From Corynebacterium genitalium ATCC 33030 (GTDB lineage: Bacteria > Actinomycetota > Actinomycetes > Mycobacteriales > Mycobacteriaceae): DNA of 64,000 nt. Below, one piece after another: positions 1 through 9,019 of the stretch. The stretch spans positions 1,323,448-1,387,447 of the forward strand of contig NZ_CM000961.1 of assembly GCF_000143825.1 (NCBI RefSeq), given 5' to 3'. How positions within the stretch are numbered: position 1 is the first letter of the stretch; each line of letters starts with the position of its first letter. The position numbers were made by a program, and so were the translations under genes. Below the pieces are notes generated by a model. It was given only the letters and a program-made list of their open reading frames with translations. It searched no databases and was not told the origin of the DNA.

Positions 1-273
<273 letters not shown>

Positions 274-280
274 GTTGCGC

Positions 281-1591
281 TTAGTAGTACTCCGGCATCC
301 GGATGATCTCGGGGATCTCCCCGTACCATCCGGAGCCGTACCACCAGCCACCGACGGCGACAGCCGCGGTGGCTGTAATCATGAGTAGCACCATGACGGC
401 TGTTGCCGCTGCGGAGCGGTTCGTCTCCGGTTCGGGGATGCGCGGAGCTTCAGGTTCGCGCACCGGTGCCTGTGCTGGAACGGGCGGGTGCGCAGGTGCA
501 TGCGCTGGCACTGGCGCAGGGGCTTGCGGCCGATACGGCTGCTGGTGGTCCTGGTGATACAGCGCAGGCGATGGTTCGCGTACTGGTTCTTGCAGGTGCT
601 CGCGCTCTGGTTCGTATACCGGCTGGTGGTCAAAGCGCGTTTCGGGCGCAAGCTCGGGTTCCTCTGCCCCGTCCTGTTCGATCTGCGTCACCCCGGTCGG
701 AATGGCGGCCACACGGTGGGCGGCCGACTGGGTCGGTGCCGGAACGGTGAAGTCGGGCAAGTCCAAGTCGGCGGAAACGTCTTCGAGGGCGTCGAGGAAT
801 TCGTCTGCGTCAGCGAAGCGGTCGCGGGGGTGGCGGGCAGTGGCGGTGGCCACGAGCTCGTCGAAAAGCATGGGCACCCCCGCGATGCGTGAGGATGGCG
901 GCGGCACATCCCTGTGCAACCGCGCCATCGCGTGCGCCAGTGAGGTGTCGCCGGAAAACGGCTGGGTACCGGTGAGCAGTTCAAAGAGCACGATGCCGGC
1001 GGAGTAGACGTCCGAAGCTTGGGTGAGCTCGGAACCGTCGACTTGCTCCGGGGAGAGATAGGCGACGGTGCCCACGATCTGGTCGGTGGAACGCTGGGAT
1101 TCGCTGGCTGCGCGAACCAAGCCGAAGTCTGCGAGCTTCACCGAATTGTCGCCGTTAATGAGGATGTTGTCCGGTTTGATGTCGCGATGGACCAACCCGC
1201 GGCGGTGCGCCACAGACAGCCCGGTGAGCATCGAACGCATGACTTCAGCAGCGGCATGCGGGGGCATGGGACCTCGCTCGGCCAAAAGCTCGCGCAGCGT
1301 GCCGCCGGTGATGAGCTCCATGATGAGGAAGACATCCTCGCCGTGGGACGAGAAGTCGTAGACGTTGACTAAGTTCGGGTGGCTCATCTGCGCCATGGCG
1401 CGAGCTTCGCGTTGGAAGCGGTCGAGAAACAGCGGATCGTCGACATAGCGCGGGTGCATGACCTTGGCGGCGACTTCGCGGTCGAGACGAGTATCCAGGC
1501 AGCGGTAGACCGTGGACATGCCACCGCGGGCAATGGGGCGGTCCACGGCGTAACGTCCTTCCAATACGTCGCCAGCTGCAAGGTCACTCAT
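281..1591 (-). CDS. pknL: Membrane serine/threonine protein kinase PknL
   Basis: Hanks-type Ser/Thr kinase of 436 residues. The kinase domain occupies about residues 14-275: glycine loop ARGGMSTVY, ATP lysine K43, catalytic loop HRDIKPDN (D137) and DFG at 155-157. A proline-rich linker follows, then one membrane segment near residues 392-416 and only about 20 residues outside. There are no PASTA repeats, unlike PknB. An in-frame upstream extension exists, but the family domain starts right after the ATG at 1589-1591, so that start was chosen. It is divergent from the Rv2175c-type gene, whose M. tuberculosis homologue is a known PknL substrate. The C-terminal tail is unusually rich in P, A, E and H. 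PknL identity rests on domain layout plus synteny. Confidence 0.92.
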   Translation of the reverse strand: MSDLAAGDVLEGRYAVDRPIARGGMSTVYRCLDTRLDREVAAKVMHPRYVDDPLFLDRFQREARAMAQMSHPNLVNVYDFSSHGEDVFLIMELITGGTLRELLAERGPMPPHAAAEVMRSMLTGLSVAHRRGLVHRDIKPDNILINGDNSVKLADFGLVRAASESQRSTDQIVGTVAYLSPEQVDGSELTQASDVYSAGIVLFELLTGTQPFSGDTSLAHAMARLHRDVPPPSSRIAGVPMLFDELVATATARHPRDRFADADEFLDALEDVSADLDLPDFTVPAPTQSAAHRVAAIPTGVTQIEQDGAEEPELAPETRFDHQPVYEPEREHLQEPVREPSPALYHQDHQQPYRPQAPAPVPAHAPAHPPVPAQAPVREPEAPRIPEPETNRSAAATAVMVLLMITATAAVAVGGWWYGSGWYGEIPEIIRMPEYY

Positions 1592-1639
1592 GGCATATAA
1601 GTATGGCCGACGAGGCTGGGGAAGTGCTAGCAGCGCGCG

Positions 1640-1645
1640 TACAGT
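1640..1645 (+). promoter_or_regulatory. Candidate -10 box for the Rv2175c-type gene (leaderless)
   Basis: TACAGT ends 7 bases before the GTG at 1653, and no clear ribosome binding site lies between them. A transcript from this box would begin at or next to the start codon. lspA has the identical hexamer in the same position. No good -35 box is visible. Confidence 0.4.
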
Positions 1646-1652
1646 GAAGAGC

Positions 1653-2018
1653 GTGAGCGATATCGAATATGACCTTGACACCCTTCTTGAGGGCGAAACG
1701 CTGCTGTCTTTCCCTGAGGTGGCGGACCGTCTCGGTGTCCCAGTGACCAAGGTCCACGATTACGTTGGTGCGGGAAAACTCGTTGCGCACAAGGCTGACG
1801 GTGTGAAGTACATTCCAGAGGCGCTTCTGAGCGGTGATGAGCTATCCAAGTTCGTTGGTGGCGCGATCACGGTGCTTCTCGACGGCGGATACCGCCCCGA
1901 CGAAATCCTCGCCTACCTCTTCACTGACGACGACAGTCTGCCTGGCCGCCCCATCGATGCGTTGCATGGGCATGGTGCCCGCGAAGTAATCAGGCGCGCG
2001 CAGGCAATGGCGTTTTAA
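1653..2018 (+). CDS. Rv2175c-family DNA-binding protein
   Basis: Small protein of 121 residues matching the Rv2175c family: an N-terminal winged helix-turn-helix (LLSFPEVADRLGVPVTKVHDYVGAGKLVAHK, about residues 17-48) and a C-terminal helical half ending in DALHGHGAREVIRRAQAMAF. In M. tuberculosis this protein binds DNA and loses binding when PknL phosphorylates it; that is family knowledge, and the divergent pknL next door supports the same pairing here. The GTG at 1653 was chosen because the fold starts there and a TACAGT box lies just upstream. The frame stays open further upstream to 1590, but that would overlap the pknL start. Its 3' end overlaps mptA by 29 bases, tail to tail. Confidence 0.85.
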   Translation: MSDIEYDLDTLLEGETLLSFPEVADRLGVPVTKVHDYVGAGKLVAHKADGVKYIPEALLSGDELSKFVGGAITVLLDGGYRPDEILAYLFTDDDSLPGRPIDALHGHGAREVIRRAQAMAF

Positions 2019-3384
2019 CGCTCCGGGCTGCAAGCCAGCCGAGAAGGAAGACCGCCAGCATCCACCAGCCGACGTAAAAGCGGTGGTTTCCGCTGCCCAT
2101 GAACGACAGCGCGACAATGACTGACGCAGCGACGGTCACCTTCACCAGCCAGCGCGGCGGTGCGAACGTTCCCGCAACGCTGATCGACGATGCGTAGTAC
2201 CACGGCAGCGTCACCGCGTTGAACACGAACGCCACTAGGTACGCCAGTGCTACGCCCTTGACGGCGCGGCGCTGCGACTGGCGGTAGAGGACCCACACCA
2301 CGACGAGACCAACCAGCATGAGCACAGACCCGATGGTGCGGGTGAAGTCGAGGACAGTGTTGTAAGGGAATTCCTCATCCACCAGCCACACGAGCGGAGT
2401 GACCAAGTCTGTGATGAGTGTGGCGCCGGAGAGGGGATTGACCACCTTCGAGTTGCCCGAGATCTCCGCTAGCCAACCCCACGATGTGCCGGATGCCCAG
2501 GTAACTGCGGCGACGACGGCGATGGACAGCGCGACGACGCTTACTCCCGTGGCCAGGAAGACGGTGACTCGGCGGCCGTAACGCTGCATCGCGATCCACA
2601 CGACAAACGGCAGTGCAATGGCCGCCGTCGCCTTGAGCGACACCGCCACGGAGATGAGCACGATCCCCACAAAGAAGCGGCTATGCAGGCAGGCGAGCAA
2701 GCCGATGCTGACCAGGCCGACCATCACAGACTCGTTATGCATGCCGCCGACCATGTGGATGATCATCACTGGGTTGGCCACGCCGAGCCACAGCGCCAAT
2801 GCAGGATCGCCACCCAGCTCACGCGCGATGCGCGGGACTGCCCACGCGATAGCGGCGAAACCGGCGAAGGAGATGAATTTGTAGACAATGATGCCGGCCA
2901 TGACGTTGTCGCCGACAGCAGTGGTCACTCCTTCGCCGATCCACAAGTGCAGCGGGCCATAAGGGGTGGTCGTATTCCGCCAGTCGTGCGAGACCTCCAG
3001 CAAGTACGGCCCTGGGTTGACGGCCGCGCCCTCGTCGTAAGGGTTGAAGCCGTCGCGCACCATGGCGCCCTGCATGAGGTAGGAGTACACGTCGCGCGAC
3101 ATCAGCGGTGCCGCGAGCAGCAGGGGAGCGGTCCACCCCCATACCGCAGCGCGGACCTGTTCCACGTGAGCTCCCTGCAGCATGACCCACGCGAAAACGA
3201 GGAGAAAAAGCCCGGCAGTGAGAGCGACGTCGGCAAGCCCGCGCGCGTGGCCGTAGGACAGGAAGGCCCATCCGAAGTAGTCGAGCATTCCGCCGCGGTT
3301 GCGGGTGGCGCCCGCGCCGAAAGAACCGAGCGCGATAAGCGTGGTACCGGCAACGCCGAGCGGAACTACGACACGGGGAGACAT
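1990..3384 (-). CDS. mptA: Alpha-(1->6)-mannopyranosyltransferase MptA
   Basis: Polytopic GT-C type mannosyltransferase of 464 residues that uses polyprenyl-phosphate mannose on the outer face of the membrane to extend the alpha-1,6-mannan backbone of lipomannan and lipoarabinomannan. Roughly 12 hydrophobic segments are visible. The acidic-aromatic loop after the second pair of helices (SRDVYSYLMQGAMVRDGFNPY) is typical of the family's catalytic region, followed by WRNTTTPYGPLHLW. The start is the ATG at 3382-3384; longer N-termini would run into idsA. It lies 10 bases after idsA on the same strand, an order also found in M. tuberculosis (Rv2173-Rv2174). Co-transcription is likely. Confidence 0.9.
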   Translation of the reverse strand: MSPRVVVPLGVAGTTLIALGSFGAGATRNRGGMLDYFGWAFLSYGHARGLADVALTAGLFLLVFAWVMLQGAHVEQVRAAVWGWTAPLLLAAPLMSRDVYSYLMQGAMVRDGFNPYDEGAAVNPGPYLLEVSHDWRNTTTPYGPLHLWIGEGVTTAVGDNVMAGIIVYKFISFAGFAAIAWAVPRIARELGGDPALALWLGVANPVMIIHMVGGMHNESVMVGLVSIGLLACLHSRFFVGIVLISVAVSLKATAAIALPFVVWIAMQRYGRRVTVFLATGVSVVALSIAVVAAVTWASGTSWGWLAEISGNSKVVNPLSGATLITDLVTPLVWLVDEEFPYNTVLDFTRTIGSVLMLVGLVVVWVLYRQSQRRAVKGVALAYLVAFVFNAVTLPWYYASSISVAGTFAPPRWLVKVTVAASVIVALSFMGSGNHRFYVGWWMLAVFLLGWLAARSVKTPLPARA

Positions 3385-3394
3385 GGTGCGGAGC

Positions 3395-4501
3395 TTACAT
3401 GCGCCGCGCGGTGGCATTGACCGCCAGGGTCTCGAGTGTCTCCACCGCCTCGGGCGACAACGCGGCACCACGGACATGTGCAAGGCCGGATTCGGTCAAC
3501 TCGTCGATACGCTTTTCGACGTCTTCTACCGCCCCCGTCTCACGAATGATCCCCGAGAGTTCGGCGATCTCGTCGGGGGTCAGGGCCGTACCAATGCCGT
3601 CCCGGAGGCGCTGCGCTGCCGCCGGGTCACGCTCATCGGCTGCCTGGAGCGCACGGGAATACAGCACAGTGCGCTTGCCTTCCCGCAGGTCGTCTCCGGC
3701 GGGTTTTCCAGTGACCTCAGGATCGCCGAAGACGCCGAGAATGTCGTCGCGAAGCTGGAAAGCGATCCCGATGTCGTGGCCGTAACGCCGCAGAGCAGCA
3801 ATCGTGTCATCGTCCGCACCCGCGATTGCTGCGCCCAAGTGGAGGGGGCGCTCGATGGTGTATGCGGCAGTTTTGAAACGATTGACTGCATTTGCAAGCT
3901 CTTCGCTTTCGCAGCCGGCGGCTTCGAGCGAAATATCCAGAATCTGGCCGCCGATGACCTCCGTGCGCATGCCTCGCCAGGGCTCGGAAGCGCGGAGAAG
4001 AGCCGCATGGCTCAGGCCGGAGTGGTGCCACATGTCGTCTGCCCACACGAGCGCCAAATCACCGACCAAAATGGCGAGGCTTTCCCCGAACTTGTCGGAA
4101 TCTCCGAGCCAGTTGTGTTCGCGGTGACTGTGCGCAGCGGCGACGTGCACGGTCGGGTTTCCGCGCCGGGTCGCAGATGCATCGATAATGTCATCATGGA
4201 TGAGTGCGCATGCCTGAATGAATTCCAAGGAACTCACCGCGCAGAGCACAGCTGCCGGATCCTCCTCCGTATTCTCCAGCCCGTTCGCACCGACAAACCC
4301 GACCCATCCGAATGTGGGGCGAATGCGCTTACCACCCCCGAGAACGAAGGTGCGAAGGTGCTCTACCGCCTCCGATACCGGCGGACCGATGACGTCCACT
4401 GAAGGGCCGTGCTCGGTGAAGAACTTTTCCAGTTCCCGTTGCACAGCCGCGGGGATCTGTGCAGTAGTCGGGACATCGGCCTTATCGGGATGGGTCACCA
4501 T
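3395..4501 (-). CDS. idsA: Polyprenyl (geranylgeranyl) diphosphate synthase
   Basis: Trans-isoprenyl diphosphate synthase of 368 residues. The first aspartate-rich motif DDIID is at 103-107 and the second, DDILGVFGD, at 252-260; GGGKRIRP at 55-62 binds the diphosphate. These enzymes condense isopentenyl diphosphate with allylic diphosphates; IdsA homologues in corynebacteria make geranylgeranyl diphosphate for menaquinone and carotenoid-type products. Product length cannot be read with certainty here. The ATG at 4499-4501 overlaps the end of the acetyltransferase gene by 7 bases; a GTG at 4510 is an alternative. The operon order is acetyltransferase, idsA, mptA. Confidence 0.92.
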   Translation of the reverse strand: MVTHPDKADVPTTAQIPAAVQRELEKFFTEHGPSVDVIGPPVSEAVEHLRTFVLGGGKRIRPTFGWVGFVGANGLENTEEDPAAVLCAVSSLEFIQACALIHDDIIDASATRRGNPTVHVAAAHSHREHNWLGDSDKFGESLAILVGDLALVWADDMWHHSGLSHAALLRASEPWRGMRTEVIGGQILDISLEAAGCESEELANAVNRFKTAAYTIERPLHLGAAIAGADDDTIAALRRYGHDIGIAFQLRDDILGVFGDPEVTGKPAGDDLREGKRTVLYSRALQAADERDPAAAQRLRDGIGTALTPDEIAELSGIIRETGAVEDVEKRIDELTESGLAHVRGAALSPEAVETLETLAVNATARRM

Positions 4502-5082
4502 AGCGGCCACTCTACAGACTGGGAGCCCAGCGGTAGCGTGCGTCCGAGCACCGCAAAGGGACGGGAATCTCCCGCGTAGAGGAAGTTGCGTAGGACATCT
4601 TTGAATCCGAGTGAGCGGTAGAGACCGAAAGCGGCATTTGCTTCCGCCGGGACTTCAGGCGTTGACAGCAGGACGTACTTGCGACCTATATCTACTAGCA
4701 GCTCGTGAATCAGGGCGTGTCCAACGCCCTGTCCCTGTAGGTCAGGCGCAACGTGGATCTCCGCTAGCTCGAAGTAATGCGATGTCAACTCGCGCCGTAT
4801 GTGGTCGGGGATGCTCTGTTGCTGCAAACCCAGACGAAGTTGCTGGTCCCACCATCTGTCGGGCGTGCCGTTGAAACCGTAGGCGACACCGGCGAGCGCT
4901 CCGGTCTCTGTGAATGCCGCCACGGCAGTGAAACCCGGATGTGAGGTCTCACGGCGCCATACCCCGATTCGCTGTTCGCGGAGGGTGCGCGGGTACTTCA
5001 TGGCAGTGATATAGAGATCAACCAGGTCCGGAGCCATGCGGGCAAAGTCAAAACCGGACAACCTGCGGATAGTGAAGGTCAC
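4495..5082 (-). CDS. GNAT-family N-acetyltransferase
   Basis: 195-residue protein with a single GNAT domain. Motif A, the acetyl-CoA pyrophosphate loop, reads HVAPDLQGQGVGHALIHELL (about residues 115-135), and the C-terminal part has NAAFGLYRSLGFKDV typical of motif B. The substrate cannot be inferred. It is the first gene of the minus-strand unit leading into idsA, with a 7-base overlap, so it is probably translated in coupling with it. A conserved actinobacterial position beside idsA/mptA argues for a housekeeping role rather than resistance. Confidence 0.85.
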   Translation of the reverse strand: MTFTIRRLSGFDFARMAPDLVDLYITAMKYPRTLREQRIGVWRRETSHPGFTAVAAFTETGALAGVAYGFNGTPDRWWDQQLRLGLQQQSIPDHIRRELTSHYFELAEIHVAPDLQGQGVGHALIHELLVDIGRKYVLLSTPEVPAEANAAFGLYRSLGFKDVLRNFLYAGDSRPFAVLGRTLPLGSQSVEWPLW

Positions 5083-5239
5083 GTCTTAATCGAATCACGT
5101 CGGGGTTAGTGCGGGGCCATTTTTGGGGTTCGAATGTGCGTTCGATTGGGTAGCCCGGTTTGTCGGGTGGGGGTCCTAGGTTGTTACTCAACAAAACGAA
5201 CTGCCGACAGGCGAGACGGCCAGCCAAAGGAGGCCCCTC

Positions 5240-5677
5240 ATGAACAGCGTTATCTCTGCAACCACTGGCACGGTGTACGGAACGGTTCCAGCTGCCTCCC
5301 GGAGTGAGAATTTTCTCGGCACCGCTCGAGCTCTGCTGGATGAGTCGTATGCGCACCTTGGCGCCGGCCGGTCCGATCTTGCGCTGGAGAGCGCCTACCG
5401 CGCAGCACTGCGAACGGCAGGCGCAGTCGTGGCGGATTCGGCGGTGATTGCTAAAAGGAAGAGGTTGCCAACCAGTGCGTGGGCAAAGCTCAAGCTGACC
5501 GGTGTCCGCGGCGGCTATTGGGCGGAAGTGTTCGAGGGCTACTCGCGATTGCGCGGGCGGGTCGCCTCGGGCATCGAGCTAAAGCCTGATGGTGCACTAG
5601 TCGCGGAGCTGGTTGACCGGGCCGCCGCGTTCTATGCGGAGGTAGCGGGGGAGGGGCCGGGTATGGCGGCGGCGTAG
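5240..5677 (+). CDS. SAV_6107-family HEPN-domain protein
   Basis: 145-residue, mostly helical protein resembling the actinobacterial SAV_6107 HEPN family. The core (ARALLDESYAHLGAGRSDLALESAYRAALRTAGA, about residues 29-62) has the helix-turn-helix pairing of HEPN folds. The RxxxxH ribonuclease motif of toxin-type HEPN proteins is not seen, so an RNase role is not supported. The start is firm: AAAGGAGG at 5226-5233 lies 6 bases before the ATG. It is divergent from the acetyltransferase operon across 157 bases and upstream of the DUF3040 gene, an arrangement recurring near mraZ in corynebacteria. Function unknown. Confidence 0.7.
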   Translation: MNSVISATTGTVYGTVPAASRSENFLGTARALLDESYAHLGAGRSDLALESAYRAALRTAGAVVADSAVIAKRKRLPTSAWAKLKLTGVRGGYWAEVFEGYSRLRGRVASGIELKPDGALVAELVDRAAAFYAEVAGEGPGMAAA

Positions 5678-5791
5678 CATGTCCAGGCGTGTGCAGGCGC
5701 TATGATGATGTGAGCGTCCAGGGAACAATGCCGTGTAGTTGAGCGTTGTACTCACATAGTGGACACCGACCAAACATGGCTGGGAGGAAAA

Positions 5792-6184
5792 GTGGCTCTT
5801 TCAGAGCAAGAACAGAAGTTACTCCGTGAGATTGAGGAGTCGCTTCTCGCTGACGACCCTAAATTTGGGTCGACGGTGGCTTCCTCGGCGGGGTACGGGG
5901 CTGAGCAGCCGGCCGGCAAGCTGACGATTCGCTCTTTCGCCATCATCGTTTTGGGTCTGCTGCTGCTCATCGGTGGTGTTGCTTTGGCTACGCAGAGCAT
6001 CTGGTTTGTCATCATCAGCATCGTTGGCTTCGTCGTGATGTTCGCCGGTGGCATGTGGGCGTTGCAGACGCCGAACGAGTCCGCTTCGCCGGCGCAAGAA
6101 ACGCGCCAAGGTAGTCAGGCGCAGCGCAATGGCATGAGCTCGCGCATGGAAGAAAACTTCCGCCGCCGTTTCGAAGATAGATGA
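5792..6184 (+). CDS. DUF3040 membrane protein
   Basis: 130-residue protein opening with the DUF3040 signature (V)ALSEQEQKLLREIEESLLADDP, then two adjacent hydrophobic segments (about residues 51-73 and 74-93) and a basic, charged tail ending in MEENFRRRFEDR. The start is the GTG at 5792, with GGGAGGA at 5782-5788 in front; an ATG-led extension in the same frame would bury the signature. The family is actinobacterial and found near the mraZ/dcw cluster; its role is unknown, though the position hints at the cell envelope. A strong terminator follows at 6229-6265. Confidence 0.85.
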   Translation: MALSEQEQKLLREIEESLLADDPKFGSTVASSAGYGAEQPAGKLTIRSFAIIVLGLLLLIGGVALATQSIWFVIISIVGFVVMFAGGMWALQTPNESASPAQETRQGSQAQRNGMSSRMEENFRRRFEDR

Positions 6185-6228
6185 CGCTTAACCGCTGACC
6201 CCTCGCGCCGCTATCAACGGCGGTACTC

Positions 6229-6265
6229 AACCCTCCAGGAATTGATGTTCTTGGAGGGTTTTCTT
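6229..6265 (+). terminator. Rho-independent terminator after the DUF3040 gene
   Basis: A 13-bp stem (AACCCTCCA...TGGAGGGTT, one G-T pair, extended by GGAA/TTC pairing) closes a 6-base loop and runs into TTTTCTT. It separates the DUF3040 unit from mraZ, so mraZ must have its own promoter downstream. Confidence 0.85.
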
Positions 6266-6281
6266 GTATGCGCGATGTCTG

Positions 6282-6320
6282 CCACTTTGCCCCACCTCGT
6301 CCACCCACTTTGCCCCACAC
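6282..6320 (-). promoter_or_regulatory. Distal, inverted array of MraZ-type boxes
   Basis: The 14-mer CCACTTTGCCCCAC occurs twice (6282-6295 and 6305-6318). Read on the minus strand this gives GTGGG-type boxes in 10-base steps with an AAAG spacer end, the same pattern as the three boxes at 6533-6557 but in opposite orientation and about 240 bases further from mraZ. A minus-strand segment here nearly repeats the whole proximal array with one base missing. Binding by MraZ is inferred. Confidence 0.55.
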
Positions 6321-6639
6321 GGGCTCATTGGCTCTTGCGAACTGGGATATTGCCGATATTCCAGGTGGTGCCATTGTGATTAAAGAGATGTATTTAGGTT
6401 AAAGTCATTCATGTTTCGTGCATTTTGACCGTTTTTGGGGCTGGGTGCGGGAGATTCTGCCACTGTATTCAAGCGGTGTGACCTGCAGTGAAGTAACTTT
6501 ATTAAGAAAACACGCCGCGGAAACTAGCGTTTGTGGGACGAAGTGGGTTAAAGTGGGGCCAGCGAAACGCGATGTGTCGTGTGGAGCTGCATAAAAGTTC
6601 ACAACCGGAGTCGTTGAGTGAAGGAAGGTAGGGCGCCGG
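6319..6639. other. mraZ upstream region
   Basis: No gene is seen here. The stretch is AT-richer than its surroundings and must hold the mraZ promoter, since a terminator lies before it. A possible -10 is TAACTT at 6494-6499, just upstream of the proximal MraZ boxes, but no good -35 accompanies it. Together with 6185-6318 this makes a 455-base gap that also contains the terminator and the distal box array. Confidence 0.5.
6533..6557 (+). promoter_or_regulatory. Proximal MraZ boxes: three direct repeats in 10-base steps
   Basis: GTGGG occurs at 6533-6537, 6543-6547 and 6553-6557, exactly 10 bases apart, with (G/A)AAG before the second and third copies. This is the TGGG-type repeat with 5-base spacers that MraZ is known to bind upstream of its own gene in Escherichia coli. 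The array ends 82 bases before the mraZ start, so autoregulation of the cluster is likely. Confidence 0.75.
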
Positions 6640-7074
6640 ATGTTTCTGGGCACCTATACTCCCAAGCTGGACGACAAGGGACGCCTGACACTGCCAGCGA
6701 AATTCCGTGAGGGACTCGCTGACGGTCTGATGGTGACCAAGGGGCAAGACCACTCTCTGGCGGTCTATCCCCGCGAGGAGTTCGCGGCCCGCGCTCGTAA
6801 GGCGGCAGCGGTCTCCCGTACGAATCCGAAGGCGCGTGCTTTCATCCGTAACTTGGCAGCAAGTGCGGACGAGCAAGCGCTCGATGGTTCGGGTCGCATC
6901 ACTCTGTCGCCGGCGCACCGCGATTACGCGAACCTCTCAAAGGAATGCGTGGTCATCGGGTCAGTGGATTTCTTGGAGATCTGGGACGCGGAGTCCTGGG
7001 AGAAATACCAAGAAAATACCGAGGCTGCCTTCTCGGCGGCTGATGAGGACGACATTCTCTCGGGTCTGCTCTAA
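6640..7074 (+). CDS. mraZ: Transcriptional regulator MraZ
   Basis: 144-residue protein with two AbrB-like halves: [24 protein letters not shown] at the start and [15 protein letters not shown] near residue 88, each carrying the DxxGR(I/L)xLP-type swapped-hairpin motif. MraZ forms a ring and binds tandem TGGG-type boxes to regulate the dcw operon; such boxes lie at 6533-6557. AAGGAAGG at 6621-6628 serves the ATG. It is the first gene of the division and cell wall cluster. In C. glutamicum, RNase III cleavage within mraZ mRNA has been linked to normal division; whether that holds here cannot be read from sequence. Confidence 0.96.
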   Translation: MFLGTYTPKLDDKGRLTLPAKFREGLADGLMVTKGQDHSLAVYPREEFAARARKAAAVSRTNPKARAFIRNLAASADEQALDGSGRITLSPAHRDYANLSKECVVIGSVDFLEIWDAESWEKYQENTEAAFSAADEDDILSGLL

Positions 7075-7239
7075 CAGGGCAGGCGAGTGGAGAGCGTGTA
7101 CGAACTCTGCTCGGGGCGCGAGTCGTTCTGGTGTACTTCCCCGATATCAGAATGACCGCCCCGGGCAGGGCTCTATACGTTCCCCGCGGCAACAACTGCA
7201 GGTACTTCAAACCCAGGGCGCTCCAAGGGGGTGGACTCG

Positions 7240-8241
7240 ATGGCACAGGAAACAGCAACCGACAACGGCCACGGCCACATCCCCGTCATGCGCGACCGCA
7301 TGGGAGAACTCCTTCGCCCTGCGGTAGAGCGCTTCGGGCCCCACGCTGTCATCGTCGACGGCACGCTCGGTGCCGGTGGACACACGGAGTACTTCCTGGA
7401 CACCTTTCCGGAGGCATCAGTCATCGGCATTGACCGTGACGGTGCTGCGCTTGCCCAAGCGGGCGAGCGTCTCGCGCGATTCGGTGACCGTTTCGCGCCG
7501 GTGCGGGGCCGCTTTGATTGCCTCGCGGAATCGCTGCGCGACGGTACCGGGCCGGTCTTTGAGACCGTACGCGCGCATGGCTTAGCCGGGGCATTTTTCG
7601 ACCTCGGTGTCTCATCAATGCAGCTCGACCAGGAAGAGCGCGGCTTCGCTTACCGCGTGGACGCCCCGCTGGACATGCGCATGGACCCGTCGGCAGGTAT
7701 TACTGCGGCCGATGTGCTGAACACCTACAGCCACGGTGACCTCGCGCATGTGCTCAAGGCGTACGGCGACGAGCGTTTCGCCGGTAAGATCGCCAGCGCT
7801 GTCCTCGACGAACGGGAGAAAGCTCCCTTCGACACGTCCGCACGCCTGGTGGAGTTGCTCTACCGGGTGATTCCGGCCGCCACCCGCCGCACCGGCGGCC
7901 ACCCGGCGAAGCGGACATTCCAGGCGCTTCGCGTGGAAGTCAACCGCGAACTGGACGCACTCACCAACGTGCTGCCGATGGTCGCCGAAGCCCTCGGCCC
8001 CGGTGGCCGGGCGGTGTTCATGAGTTACCAATCGCATGAAGACAAGCTGGTCAAGCGCGCGTTCACGGAGTGGACAACGTCCAAAACGCCCGCCGGTTTA
8101 CCGACCGAACTGCCGGGCATGGCCGCCGAATTCCGCATGGTCACCCACGGTGCAGAGAAGGCGTCGGTGGCGGAAGTGGAAGTCAACAGGCGTGCGGCGC
8201 CAGTGCGTGTACGAGCCGTCGAAAAACTGGAACAACAGTGA
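7240..8241 (+). CDS. rsmH: 16S rRNA (cytosine(1402)-N4)-methyltransferase RsmH
   Basis: SAM-dependent methyltransferase of 333 residues that modifies C1402 in the decoding centre of 16S rRNA. Visible landmarks are HIPVM near the start, the SAM loop [16 protein letters not shown] (about 38-53), [30 protein letters not shown] and [18 protein letters not shown]. The ATG at 7240 has AAGGGGG 8 bases in front; a GTG at 7231 overlaps that site and is less likely. It is the second gene of the dcw cluster, 165 bases after mraZ; that gap holds nothing recognisable. Confidence 0.96.
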   Translation: MAQETATDNGHGHIPVMRDRMGELLRPAVERFGPHAVIVDGTLGAGGHTEYFLDTFPEASVIGIDRDGAALAQAGERLARFGDRFAPVRGRFDCLAESLRDGTGPVFETVRAHGLAGAFFDLGVSSMQLDQEERGFAYRVDAPLDMRMDPSAGITAADVLNTYSHGDLAHVLKAYGDERFAGKIASAVLDEREKAPFDTSARLVELLYRVIPAATRRTGGHPAKRTFQALRVEVNRELDALTNVLPMVAEALGPGGRAVFMSYQSHEDKLVKRAFTEWTTSKTPAGLPTELPGMAAEFRMVTHGAEKASVAEVEVNRRAAPVRVRAVEKLEQQ

Positions 8242-8252
8242 AGGGAACAACA

Positions 8253-8948
8253 ATGGGAGCAAGCCGAGACCTCACCGCCGGATCGACGGCGCTGTTGGAG
8301 CGTACGACAAAGACCGCTCCGGCCCGCCCGAAGACGACTGGGCTGAAGCCGCACTTGCCTCGCGGCCCACGACGCTTGGGTTCGAAGCAGGTTGTGTCTG
8401 TCCGTGGACGCCGCGTGGTCAACACCACGGCGGCAAAGCGAACGTTTTCCAAGCTGTCCATTCTGTCGCTGCCGCTGCTCATTTTGGGCATCTTTGGTGC
8501 CATGATGCTCTCCGCTCTGTCCACTCAGCAGACGTTCACCATTCAGCAACTCCAGAATGAGGAACGCACGCTGAGCAACGAAATTGAGACCCTCAACCGC
8601 AACCTGGAGGATGCGCGCGCAGCCGCAGACATCGCCGCGAAGGCGGACGCGGCCGGTCTCGTTGTTCCCGAACAACCGGGAATTATTGCCGTGAATGAGA
8701 AGGGCGAAGCCCACGAGACGCGCGAGGCCGACCCGGAGAAAACCGGCCAGGTCGTGGACGTCAACGGAGAGACTATTCGCGTCGACCGCGCAACGAGCGA
8801 CCGTGACGCGACGAGCGATGTTGCCGACAATCTGTCTGCTTTACCGCAAACGTCTAACGGCGCACCGACTGGACCGCCCGCGCCAGCTGCTCCACCCGCA
8901 GCGGGCGGGGCCCCGGCAGCGCTGCCGAGCATTCCTGGCGCTCGGTAA
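8253..8948 (+). CDS. ftsL: FtsL-like divisome membrane protein
   Basis: 231-residue bitopic protein: a basic cytoplasmic segment (to about residue 68), one membrane helix (LSILSLPLLILGIFGAMMLS, about 70-89), then a heptad-like coiled coil (QQTFTIQQLQNEERTLSNEIETLNRNLEDA) and a long disordered tail rich in P, A and G. This layout and its place between rsmH and ftsI identify the actinobacterial FtsL, which joins FtsQ and DivIC/FtsB to regulate FtsW-FtsI. Sequence conservation in the family is low, so the call is positional and architectural. It starts 11 bases after rsmH. Confidence 0.85.
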   Translation: MGASRDLTAGSTALLERTTKTAPARPKTTGLKPHLPRGPRRLGSKQVVSVRGRRVVNTTAAKRTFSKLSILSLPLLILGIFGAMMLSALSTQQTFTIQQLQNEERTLSNEIETLNRNLEDARAAADIAAKADAAGLVVPEQPGIIAVNEKGEAHETREADPEKTGQVVDVNGETIRVDRATSDRDATSDVADNLSALPQTSNGAPTGPPAPAAPPAAGGAPAALPSIPGAR

Positions 8949-9019
8949 AAACGTAAAGGCGTGGCGGTCATCACCTAGCCCCCGTCGCGGGGCAAGATGA
9001 GACCCTGAAGTTATTGGGC

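Noticed and set aside
8978..8993. GCCCC/GGGGC hairpin between ftsL and ftsI, considered as a terminator or attenuator
   Set aside because: Short stem, no T-run, and it lies within a continuous cluster that should be read through.
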